DNA of 47,578 nucleotides from Oscillospiraceae bacterium. GTDB lineage: Bacteria; Bacillota; Clostridia; Oscillospirales; Ruminococcaceae. The stretch lies in the NCBI GenBank assembly GCA_020024285.1, contig JAHHTZ010000011.1, forward strand, positions 1-47,578, read 5' to 3'. Of the stretch, positions 7,611-14,967 are shown piece after piece. The translations under genes were made by a program, and so were the position numbers. Each line of letters opens with the position of its first letter. The stretch's first letter is position 1. The notes under the pieces are model-generated. The model did not search any database. It was given only the letters and a program-made list of their open reading frames with translations, and had not been told where the DNA came from.

Positions 7611-9014
7611 ATGGGAAAGAAACTGTGGGGGCTTGAGCATCTCATCCCTCCGAATGAACGTAGAGGCCCCATTCCAAGCAGTAAAGCGATTTACAGTGAT
7701 TATTGGGGAGTGGCATGGCCTGCCGCTATGGAAGGAATTTTCCTGAACCTGATACTGCTGGGCGATTTGGTGATGGTGGGAACACTTGGTATCGAGCAAG
7801 CTGCTGCTGTGGGAATTGTCAGCCAACCTAAGATGATCATGCAGATGTTCGGAAAGTCTATGGGCATTGGCGTGACAGCCGTGGTCTCCAGAAGACAGGG
7901 TGAGAAAAATCACCAGGATATGAACAGCTGCATCCGTCAGTCCTTTTTACTGACGGCGCTGATCTATGTGGTTCTGGTCGGACTGGGCTTGCTGTTCCGC
8001 CGCCAGATCATGGAGCTGATGGGGGCAAAGGCAGACTACATCGAGTATGCAGTCATGTATTTTACCTATCTGCTGTTTGCGCTATTTTTCAAGGCGTTGT
8101 CTTCTGTGCTAACTGCCGTTGAGACAGCGGTGGGACGCACTAAGGTCGTACTCCGTGCCAGCGTGATCGGCAACCTGGTGAACATCACACTCAACTATCT
8201 GCTCATCTTTGGTAAATTCGGATTTCCTGCCCTTGGAATCAAGGGTGCGGCCATTGCTACCATTGTAGGTGAGACAGTGATCTTCTTCATACTGCTGGGA
8301 GCAGTCCTATTTGAAAACCGTGCGGAAGGCATCAATCCTCTCCACAGCGGATCTTCGGCATTCAGCGCAGGCATCATGAAACCTGTATTCTCGGTTGGCG
8401 CGAATGCTTTCTTCGAGCAGATTTTTGAGCGGATCGGTCTCTTTATCTTTGCACGCTTTATCGCAGAGCTGGGAACAGTAGCAGTGGGCACCCATCACTA
8501 CTGTATCATCATCTGGGATATGTATTACTATTTTGCGTTGGGTATGGCCACATCCAGCTCCTCCTTTGCCGGACGAAAGTTGGGAGAGAAGCGCCCGGAT
8601 CTTGCCAGAATTTATACCAAGGCGGCGCAGCGGCTGGGCTTTGCAGCATCCGTAGTGGTTTGCATATTCCTGGCTGTTGCCGGCGGCTCTGTGTTCAGCC
8701 TTCTGGTGACAGATCAGGAGAGCATACGCCTGGGCTCCAATATCATGCTGATTGTAGCTGTCATCGTCCTTCCCCAGACTCAGGGACAGATTTTGGCAGG
8801 TACGTTACGCGGTGCAGGAGACAATAGGTTTATTGCCATTTACTCTCTGTTTGTCAGTGCAATGCTCCGCTCCATATTGGCATTTATCTTCGCCTTTACG
8901 TTGGGCATGGGTCTGTATGGTATGTGGATCGCACTTTTCATTGATGAACTGCTGAAAATGATTCTGACGGAATATCGAATCCGAAAGGGAATCTGGCTGG
9001 AAAAGAAAATCTAA
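7611..9014 (+). CDS. MATE family multidrug/cation efflux protein
   Basis: A 467-residue integral membrane protein with about twelve hydrophobic segments in two related halves, of the MATE (NorM/DinF-like) type. Conserved pieces include GDLVMVGTLG in the first helix pair and ILAGTLRGAGDN in the second half. These transporters export organic cations or metabolites using Na+ or H+. It follows the importer ATPase by 12 bases with its own GGA site, so it is very probably co-transcribed. An exporter in the same operon as an opine/peptide/nickel importer recalls metallophore systems, where one protein secretes the ligand and the ABC system retrieves it. No ligand-synthesis gene is present, so this is inference. 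Confidence 0.88.
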   Translation: MGKKLWGLEHLIPPNERRGPIPSSKAIYSDYWGVAWPAAMEGIFLNLILLGDLVMVGTLGIEQAAAVGIVSQPKMIMQMFGKSMGIGVTAVVSRRQGEKNHQDMNSCIRQSFLLTALIYVVLVGLGLLFRRQIMELMGAKADYIEYAVMYFTYLLFALFFKALSSVLTAVETAVGRTKVVLRASVIGNLVNITLNYLLIFGKFGFPALGIKGAAIATIVGETVIFFILLGAVLFENRAEGINPLHSGSSAFSAGIMKPVFSVGANAFFEQIFERIGLFIFARFIAELGTVAVGTHHYCIIIWDMYYYFALGMATSSSSFAGRKLGEKRPDLARIYTKAAQRLGFAASVVVCIFLAVAGGSVFSLLVTDQESIRLGSNIMLIVAVIVLPQTQGQILAGTLRGAGDNRFIAIYSLFVSAMLRSILAFIFAFTLGMGLYGMWIALFIDELLKMILTEYRIRKGIWLEKKI

Positions 9015-9078
9015 TCGGATTCGGAAGAATCCCCGCCATGTTTTGAACTGTCCCCGATTATACGGACAGCACAAAAAT

Positions 9079-9093
9079 GCCCTGTGGCAGGGC
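9079..9093 (+). other. Small hairpin after MATE gene
   Basis: GCCCTG-TGG-CAGGGC, a six-bp stem 18 bases before the main terminator. It is too short and lacks a T-run to act alone. Confidence 0.4.
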
Positions 9094-9110
9094 AATATGA
9101 AGTTTTAGGT

Positions 9111-9147
9111 GGAGTGGCGCAGCGTCAGCGGCGCCACTCCCGTTTTA
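9111..9147 (+). terminator. Terminator of the transporter operon
   Basis: A perfect 10-bp stem (9111-9120 with 9131-9140) is followed by CGTTTTA. The region from here to 9300 shows no gene; the open frames in it lack ribosome sites and family features. Confidence 0.7.
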
Positions 9148-9309
9148 TACCGGATACGCTCATTACAAGGCTTGTGCTGGCAGACTCACTCAGATTTTAA
9201 TGTCTTAATAAGGATCTCAGCTTATTCCAATGCCCCCCTTTCGGCAAATCGGCTCAATGCTCTCCCAAACAGTGCCGCAGGGTAAAACAGGATAGATCTT
9301 CTGTTTATA

Positions 9310-9339
9310 TTGACAACGCATACCTTTTGAACGTATAAT
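9310..9339 (+). promoter_or_regulatory. Promoter of the 152-residue membrane protein gene
   Basis: TTGACA (9310-9315), 18-base spacer, TATAAT (9334-9339); both boxes are perfect consensus. The leader is about 110 bases. Confidence 0.8.
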
Positions 9340-9456
9340 GATACGCAATAAAACAGATCGTGCACCATGCTGCTTTGCCGCCCGAAGGACAAACAAAAAA
9401 GGGGAGAGGAGATGCAGCTTTGGGGCTTGCGTGAGAAAAAGAATGGAGGTCATGCT

Positions 9457-9915
9457 ATGAAAAAGGTACTTAAAATAATCCTGATCGTTGTTATTTGTAT
9501 TTTATCGGTGTGTCTGATTGCAGGAGGGGCGTCATATACGATATTGCGCAACGCCTCCAATGCAGAGGAATACACGATAGGCAATGATACCATAAAATCG
9601 GTAAAATCCGTGGTGGACAAGAGAAAAGCTACGTCAGTATCCACAAAAAACAGCACCGGAGTCAAAACAAAGTCCGTCCACTATGAGTCGGATTCTGTGC
9701 AGGAGGACCTGATAGCATATGTTCAGTATTTGCGCGAGGAAGCCGGCTTCAACCTGACGCAGGATATGGATCTGAGAAACATCCCATCCATGGTGCAGAT
9801 GGGCAAGCAGTCTGAAGATTCGGGAGAGATCCTGATGCTCACCATCGAATACGATACGTTTGGATATACCATCACCCTGCAAAAGGGGAAGGGAACGCTG
9901 ACGTTTTACGATTGA
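9457..9915 (+). CDS. Small membrane-anchored extracytoplasmic protein, unknown function
   Basis: A 152-residue protein with a single N-terminal membrane segment (residues 5-28, LKIILIVVICILSVCLIAGG) and a hydrophilic domain outside the cell that ends YTITLQKGKGTLTFYD. I do not recognise a family. The start is fixed by GGAGG at 9445-9449, seven bases before ATG 9457; the frame is open further upstream but without a ribosome site. It has its own consensus promoter and a strong terminator, so it is a single-gene unit. Confidence 0.75.
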   Translation: MKKVLKIILIVVICILSVCLIAGGASYTILRNASNAEEYTIGNDTIKSVKSVVDKRKATSVSTKNSTGVKTKSVHYESDSVQEDLIAYVQYLREEAGFNLTQDMDLRNIPSMVQMGKQSEDSGEILMLTIEYDTFGYTITLQKGKGTLTFYD

Positions 9916-10050
9916 TGCGATGCCCTGTATGGCATAAAAGCAGATAAGATGCGCAGACGGCTGCCCCAGCGCGATTGCATCAGCGATGATATAATACACT
10001 CCATCAAGAGTCCAAATGCGCCGGTGTCTGCATATCATTCAAAGATCAAA

Positions 10051-10085
10051 AAGAGGTCAGGGAACATTCCCTGACCTCTTTTTTC
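10051..10085. terminator. Bidirectional terminator
   Basis: A 13-bp stem (10051-10063 with 10068-10080) has A-rich and T-rich flanks, so it can stop transcription in both directions. It separates the plus-strand gene ending at 9915 from the minus-strand gene ending at 10099. Confidence 0.85.
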
Positions 10086-10098
10086 GGTCCTTGCAATA

Positions 10099-10377
10099 TC
10101 AGGCTTTTGGATAAAAAGCGCCGCTGTCCTGCTCCTTTGGCACATCGGAGGAAGGCTCCCCGGCGGCGGAGTCCTCCTGCTCCGTGGGCAAGGCGGGACT
10201 TGGGGGAGCATCGTGCTCCTGCTCCCTCATGCGCGAAGTCAAGGTGGACAAAGCGATCACCGCGATCATACCGGCAAGAAAGGGAGTCAGTGACCTTTTC
10301 GGCTTTGGCGGTTCAAGCTGCGGGCGCCTCAGATTGGTAAAGGTCAGCTTCGGAACACCGTTTTCGTATTTTTCCAT
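10099..10377 (-). CDS. Small single-pass membrane protein, unknown function
   Basis: A 92-residue protein: a basic, proline-containing N-terminus (RRPQLEPPKPKRS), one membrane segment (LTPFLAGMIAVIALSTL) and an acidic, low-complexity tail. The arrangement suggests a cytoplasmic N-terminus. The start at 10377 is chosen because GAGGAGG lies just upstream on this strand; a longer frame exists but has no ribosome site. It is divergent from the blaI-like gene. No family recognised. Confidence 0.65.
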   Translation of the reverse strand: MEKYENGVPKLTFTNLRRPQLEPPKPKRSLTPFLAGMIAVIALSTLTSRMREQEHDAPPSPALPTEQEDSAAGEPSSDVPKEQDSGAFYPKA

Positions 10378-10446
10378 GCTCTTTTCTGTCCTCCTCTTTG
10401 GGTGAAAATTTTTGTGACACCGTTTACACAATACAGAATCAATTTT

Positions 10447-10475
10447 ATTATAAGGCTTCTCTCCCAAAATGTAAA
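10447..10475 (-). promoter_or_regulatory. Promoter of the 92-residue membrane protein gene
   Basis: On the minus strand TTTACA (10475-10470), 17-base spacer, TATAAT (10452-10447). Confidence 0.7.
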
Positions 10476-10533
10476 GAAAATGGAGAAAAGGTGGATACAG
10501 CGCTTTCCCGATCCAAAATTTCTCCCCAAAAGG

Positions 10534-10562
10534 TTGACAGACGTCTACCTCACTGCTATACT
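10534..10562 (+). promoter_or_regulatory. Promoter of the BlaI/BlaR1-like operon
   Basis: TTGACA (10534-10539), 17-base spacer, TATACT (10557-10562). The operator-like dyad at 10564-10585 begins two bases after the -10 box. Confidence 0.8.
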
Positions 10563-10563
10563 T

Positions 10564-10585
10564 TAGGTAAACAAGTGTATACCTA
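10564..10585. promoter_or_regulatory. Candidate BlaI-type operator
   Basis: A dyad with half-sites TAGGTA (10564-10569) and TACCTA (10580-10585) contains an inner ACA-AG-TGT core, resembling the TACAnnTGTA core bound by BlaI/MecI repressors. It covers the transcription start, so bound repressor would block its own operon. Confidence 0.6.
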
Positions 10586-10613
10586 TTATCTTCTCAAAGA
10601 AAGGGGTGATGCG

Positions 10614-10994
10614 ATGAAGTCCGTGAATCTTTCCAATGCAGAATGGACTTTGATGAACGCGTTGTGGGAGAAATCCCCAAAGACCATTACAGAGCTGGAG
10701 GCACAGTTTGCAGACAGCACCGCATGGAGCAAGCACACCATCATCACCATGCTGGGACGCCTTGAAAAAAAGGGTGCAGTTTTGCACAGGGAAGGAGCGC
10801 GTGCAAAACAGTTTTACCCGGCAATCGACCCTGTGAATACCCGCTTTCACGAAACAAAAAACTTTTTGGAGCGTCTTTATGACGGAAAGCTGGGGCTGAT
10901 GCTCAATACCTTTGTGCAGGAACAGCGGCTGAGCAAGGAAGAAATCGATGAGCTGTATGATATTTTACATCAGGCAGAGGAGGAGAAGCGATGA
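10614..10994 (+). CDS. BlaI/MecI-family transcriptional repressor
   Basis: A 126-residue winged-helix repressor. The N-terminal half (NLSNAEWTLMNALWEKSPKT, then WSKHTIITMLGRLEKKGAVLHRE) matches the BlaI/MecI DNA-binding domain; the C-terminal helices form the dimer and the protease-sensitive region. It should bind the dyad downstream of its own promoter and be released when cleaved after signalling by its partner. AAGGGGTGA lies before ATG 10614, and its stop overlaps the start of the BlaR1-like gene in an ATGA. The genes it controls beyond its own operon are unknown; no beta-lactamase gene is in the window. Confidence 0.9.
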   Translation: MKSVNLSNAEWTLMNALWEKSPKTITELEAQFADSTAWSKHTIITMLGRLEKKGAVLHREGARAKQFYPAIDPVNTRFHETKNFLERLYDGKLGLMLNTFVQEQRLSKEEIDELYDILHQAEEEKR

Positions 10995-13444
10995 TCCAGG
11001 TTCTTGTTACATCAACTGTCTTGATTGCGGCGATTTTGGCGCTGCGTTATTTTCTCAAGGGGCGCGTCAATCCGCGCGTGATCTATGCGCTCTGGGCTTT
11101 GGCGGCGCTGCGCCTTTTGCTGCCTGTTTCTGTCCCGCTCTCTGTGAGCGTGATGAATCGGGTGGACACTGCGCCGGCGCAGAGCTTCATTGACGAGCAC
11201 ATTGTCTATATCCCCACACAAAACATTCCTCCGACTGCACAAACGGTGCAGCCAGCGGATGCAGGTGCAGCGTCCGCAGAACAGCACCAAGACCTTGCAG
11301 TCCCGTGGATCTATCTGCTTTGGGCAGGGGGCGCGGCTGTGGTGGGAGGATATTTTCTCTTTGTGAACCTTCGGTTTTCTCACCGCATCAAAAAGGAGCG
11401 CCGAATCCATCCGGATTGTCACAGCAAGCTCCCCGTTTACGAGGCGGACAGCATCCTCTCCCCGTGTCTGTTCGGTGTTTTGCATCCAAGCATCTATATC
11501 ACGCCCAAATCGGCACAGGATCTGCAGATGCTGCGCCATGTGCTGGTGCATGAAACGTGCCACTATCGGCAAAAGGACCATATCTGGGCCTTTGTCCGTG
11601 TCCTTTGTGTATCCCTCTACTGGTTCCATCCGCTGGTATGGATCGCGGCAGCATGCAGCAGAAATGACAGCGAGCTGTCGTGCGATCAGCTCGTGATCGA
11701 AACGATTGGGGAAAAGGAGCGCATCCCATATGGAAAAACGCTCCTTGAAATGGTGCAGCACGACAGTTCCCTCTCGAACCTTGGCTGCACAGCAACCACC
11801 ATGTCGGGAAAAGCCAGCAAAATAAAGCAGCGCATCACGATGCTGCTGCATACACCGAGGACAACAGCCTGGGTCATAACAGGGATCGTCCTTTGCTCCG
11901 TCGTTTTGGTGAGCTGCACCTTTACGGGAAGGCAGCAGATTAAAGAAGAAAGCGGAGCCGAAGCTGCGACCCCGCAGGAGGAGGAAGGACCGCTCTCTGC
12001 CGAGCAGGCAGTCGATCAGCTCATGCAGAGCCTGTCCGTCAAGGACGGCGTTGTATCGTTTACGATCCCAAAGGGATATCCCGACCCTTCCGGATGGTGG
12101 ATCTCGGTTTATGGCAATGCAGCCAATACAAACGGTCGTAAAATCGCAGAATTGTTCCTGTTTGAAGAGAGGAACAACAACAGAGAATGGGAGCCGGGGA
12201 AAACGTATCAAATCGACTTGAACGAGCGGGAGTATTTCGACCTGCATTTGGAAGTTTTCCCGCTGACGGAGGACGAGGAATGGATCAGTCGTCCGGTCGA
12301 TCTTCTCGAGTTTGCCAAAATCGAGCCGAACATCGGCTGGCAGACCGTTTCCATCACCTTCCCAAGCTATCCGATCCCGGAGGATGAAAACGGAATCCAG
12401 ACGGATGTGGAGCCGTTTGATGTGAGGATGACGGTACCGTCCAACTGGTTATTCTCCGTTCCGCGGGAAGAGGAGGGAGTCCTGTATGCGCCGATTATAA
12501 TCCATGATACAGAAAATCGGATCGGTTCGATCGGGTTCAATCTTTATGAGCCGACCACGGAGCCGATCGCACCGGAGGATGAATACAAATCGGTCCTTTC
12601 GGAGCTTCGCCTCAACCGCATGGATCTGTGGTCGGAATACACCGCCGTGCGCCGCACAGAGCACGGCGAGTCGGCAATCTGCGGGATTATCTACATGGAC
12701 CCCGAATATATGGAGGAGCATCCCGATGCGGACTGGGCATCCGTTCCCGAAAAGGAAACAGTGGGCATCACGATCTATGACAGGGAGCGGAAGGTCTATG
12801 CGGCGCTGCGCTTCGACAGCGAAACAAGCGTCCCGCAGGAAATGCTGCAAACCATCGCACAGAGCATCGAGATCGTGCCGTCCGATTACGGCTTGACCGG
12901 ACGAAGATACCAAGGCGATTATGCTCCGCGTGATTACAGCAAGATCAAGATCGTGGATGCACAGGGGAACGATATCAGCAAAATTGTGATCGATCTGTGG
13001 TATTGCGCAAGCGATATGTGCAATGTAGATGGGTATGTCATGTTTGAGATGGAAAACGGCCCCAAATACGACGAACTTATAGATTATAATGAAGTGATGC
13101 CGACTGTTTTTACAGAAAACGGGATTCGCCAATATGAAGCATGCCCCGTCGTTGATTTGCAGAAAAAAGACGGAAGGGTATACCGTCTCGGACCGTGGAA
13201 GACAGGGTACCACTATGCAAAAGCAATGACTGACATGAAAGCGATCGAAACAAAAGAGGATGAGATCACCATGCGTGTCACCTGTGAGATGCCCTCGTTC
13301 TTCATGGCGTCCGCGATGCCGGACTATCAGCCGGAGTATAACGATACACTTTTTACGGTCAAGAAGGAAAACGGGATCTGGCTTGTGGAGGACTATCTGC
13401 ATTTTGAAGATCCAGCATGGAAAGAGCGCATGAAAAATCAATAG
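10991..13444 (+). CDS. BlaR1-like M56 membrane metallopeptidase with a novel extracellular domain
   Basis: An 817-residue sensor-transducer. The N-terminal ~310 residues carry four membrane segments and a cytoplasmic zinc-protease domain with HETCH (187-191) and ELSCD (Glu 228 as likely third ligand), the M56 active site. After the last helix (about 290-312) comes an extracellular region of some 500 residues. It contains no SxxK penicillin-binding motif that I can see, so it is not a beta-lactam sensor of the classical kind. Its last part (DTLFTVKKENGIWLVEDYL) resembles NTF2/DUF4878-like or IseA-like folds found in secreted proteins. The start overlaps the repressor stop by four bases, giving coupled synthesis. 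The likely role is to sense an envelope signal and trigger repressor cleavage. Confidence 0.85.
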   Translation: MIQVLVTSTVLIAAILALRYFLKGRVNPRVIYALWALAALRLLLPVSVPLSVSVMNRVDTAPAQSFIDEHIVYIPTQNIPPTAQTVQPADAGAASAEQHQDLAVPWIYLLWAGGAAVVGGYFLFVNLRFSHRIKKERRIHPDCHSKLPVYEADSILSPCLFGVLHPSIYITPKSAQDLQMLRHVLVHETCHYRQKDHIWAFVRVLCVSLYWFHPLVWIAAACSRNDSELSCDQLVIETIGEKERIPYGKTLLEMVQHDSSLSNLGCTATTMSGKASKIKQRITMLLHTPRTTAWVITGIVLCSVVLVSCTFTGRQQIKEESGAEAATPQEEEGPLSAEQAVDQLMQSLSVKDGVVSFTIPKGYPDPSGWWISVYGNAANTNGRKIAELFLFEERNNNREWEPGKTYQIDLNEREYFDLHLEVFPLTEDEEWISRPVDLLEFAKIEPNIGWQTVSITFPSYPIPEDENGIQTDVEPFDVRMTVPSNWLFSVPREEEGVLYAPIIIHDTENRIGSIGFNLYEPTTEPIAPEDEYKSVLSELRLNRMDLWSEYTAVRRTEHGESAICGIIYMDPEYMEEHPDADWASVPEKETVGITIYDRERKVYAALRFDSETSVPQEMLQTIAQSIEIVPSDYGLTGRRYQGDYAPRDYSKIKIVDAQGNDISKIVIDLWYCASDMCNVDGYVMFEMENGPKYDELIDYNEVMPTVFTENGIRQYEACPVVDLQKKDGRVYRLGPWKTGYHYAKAMTDMKAIETKEDEITMRVTCEMPSFFMASAMPDYQPEYNDTLFTVKKENGIWLVEDYLHFEDPAWKERMKNQ

Positions 13445-13461
13445 CTGTGCTAAGAGCACAT

Positions 13462-13495
13462 AAAAAAACAGGCAGATTCCCTGCCTGTTTTTTTA
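13462..13495. terminator. Bidirectional terminator
   Basis: ACAGGCAG-ATTCC-CTGCCTGT stem (13468-13475 with 13481-13488) flanked by A-run and T-run. It serves the BlaR1-like gene and probably also the minus-strand kinase gene that ends at 13564. Confidence 0.85.
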
Positions 13496-13563
13496 TACCA
13501 TAATTTGTTGTATTGGGCGAAATCGCCCGCAGCGAAAAAGAGGGAGATGACCCGCTCACAGCG

Positions 13564-14694
13564 TCACATTTCATACTGCTCCAAAACGTTGGAGAGGAAG
13601 ATGTGCAGCGTCGAAAAGCGATTGAGCAGATACGACGAGGAAGGCGAAGAGAGGGAGCATTCCGAGAGGTCCGCTTCGGTCAGGGGAAGGGTGAGTACAA
13701 CGGTGGTTCCCTTGTCCTGACGGGACTGAAGGACCATCGAGCCGCCGTGATCCTTGATGATCGATTCCGTCAGGGGGAGCCCAAGCCCGATGCCGGGTGT
13801 GTCGTATTCATCCAAGCCGCGCGAAAAATAGGGTTCCAAGGCGCGCGACAGTGTTTCCGGGGACATCCCGTATCCGTTGTCGGTAATTTTGATCTGCACG
13901 CTGTTTTTTTGCAGCGCGGCGGAAACATGGACGTCCACTCTGCCCTCGTGGTAGGTGCAGCTGTTTGAGAGGATGCTGAACAGGGCGATGGAGAGCTTTT
14001 CCGGGTCGATGCTGAGGGTGATCGCATCCTGCGGCAAATCGTAGGTGAGGGAAACGTTGATCTCACGCACGAGGATGGCGGCAGCGTCCAGCATTTCCCG
14101 AAGATACTGCGTGAAATTCACCGGTGTTTTATTGAGATGGGAAATACCGCTCGAATAGCGGGTAAATTCCGTGATGCTCGTACAGGTGCGCAGCAGCTGA
14201 TAACAGTTCTGCGTCATGGCGGTGAGATAGGAGCCGCAGGTGTAGCACTCTGCCTCCTCGAGCTTGCGCGGCAGGATCGACAGCGAGGCAAACAGCGAGG
14301 TGAGCGGGGTGCGAAGGCTGCGGTTGAAGGCGTGAAGCATCGGCTCTGTCTGCATGAGGGAGTTTTCAAGAGGCATTTGCGCGATGGAAAAATGCACAAG
14401 GAACCCTTCGATTTCCTTTGAGATCGGTGCAAGCACGGAGGAAATCTCCAGCACGGTAGAAACCATCGGAAGCCGGCTGGGAACGCGGATCGAGCGGGAG
14501 TCGTCCCCAAGATGGATCTTCAGCTCGTCCAGATCGTATCCCTGAAGCAGATTGCGCACGGAATCTGTGGCATTCAGGTGAGGATAATGCTCCTCGATGC
14601 AGGGATTTGCCCAAAGAAGATAAAAGTTATGATCTGTTATGACATACGGTGTCGGCAGTAATGTTAATGCTTCAGTAAACGGGGTGATATTCAT
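13564..14694 (-). CDS. Orphan sensor-kinase-like protein lacking the phospho-acceptor histidine
   Basis: A 376-residue soluble protein with a PAS-like N-terminus (about 12-110, PYVITDHNFYLLWANP), a dimerisation helix and a HATPase domain. The ATP-binding boxes are present: LSNS near 241, DNGYGM (271-276), EPYFSR and GIGLGL (300-305). In the dimerisation helix the H-box reads FNRSLRTPLT; Arg 125 stands where HisKA kinases have the phosphorylated His (codon 14320-14322, CGC instead of CAC/CAT). No response regulator is adjacent. It is therefore either a pseudokinase that binds ATP and regulates a partner, or a broken gene. The start at 14694 follows AGGAGGA on this strand. No membrane segment is present, so it acts in the cytoplasm. 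Confidence 0.8.
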   Translation of the reverse strand: MNITPFTEALTLLPTPYVITDHNFYLLWANPCIEEHYPHLNATDSVRNLLQGYDLDELKIHLGDDSRSIRVPSRLPMVSTVLEISSVLAPISKEIEGFLVHFSIAQMPLENSLMQTEPMLHAFNRSLRTPLTSLFASLSILPRKLEEAECYTCGSYLTAMTQNCYQLLRTCTSITEFTRYSSGISHLNKTPVNFTQYLREMLDAAAILVREINVSLTYDLPQDAITLSIDPEKLSIALFSILSNSCTYHEGRVDVHVSAALQKNSVQIKITDNGYGMSPETLSRALEPYFSRGLDEYDTPGIGLGLPLTESIIKDHGGSMVLQSRQDKGTTVVLTLPLTEADLSECSLSSPSSSYLLNRFSTLHIFLSNVLEQYEM

Positions 14695-14798
14695 GGATGA
14701 TCCTCCTGTAGATGGAGTACAGATTCTGACATTAAGATGTGCAAAACAAAAGCAGACCATCCAGTGCGGAAAAAAATGGAGGATCAGCCTTGCAGTCT

Positions 14799-14822
14799 GA
14801 CACAATTCGACATAATTCGACA
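14799..14822. repeat. Three GACA repeats at exact 10-base spacing
   Basis: GACA occurs at 14799, 14809 and 14819, the last two inside the repeated unit AATTCGACA. They lie just downstream of the likely start of the kinase-like gene, on one face of the helix, as expected of an operator for a multimeric regulator. Confidence 0.5.
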
Positions 14823-14836
14823 CATGGTTTTACCAT

Positions 14837-14864
14837 AGTATATCACAAAAAACGGCAGACTCAA
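14837..14864 (-). promoter_or_regulatory. Promoter of the kinase-like gene
   Basis: On the minus strand TTGAGT (14864-14859), 16-base spacer, TATACT (14842-14837). Confidence 0.6.
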
Positions 14865-14913
14865 GCACAAGAAATAAAAAGTCAACAAAGTTTATAAAAA
14901 TCGTCTTGTGTAA

Positions 14914-14942
14914 TTCTACGATTTGGTATAATATATAGGTAC
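14914..14942 (+). promoter_or_regulatory. Promoter of the GAPDH gene
   Basis: A perfect TATAAT (14937-14942) with a poor -35 (TTCTAC, 14914-14919, 17-base spacer). The weak -35 suggests help from an activator or from A/T-rich upstream DNA. Confidence 0.6.
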
Positions 14943-14967
14943 ATAAAAAAATTGGAGGTTGGTTACA

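Noticed and set aside
9217..9453. Minus-strand frame of 78 codons in the gap before the 152-residue membrane protein
   Set aside because: It overlaps a consensus plus-strand promoter and has no ribosome site; it might be a worn-out gene fragment but nothing supports that.
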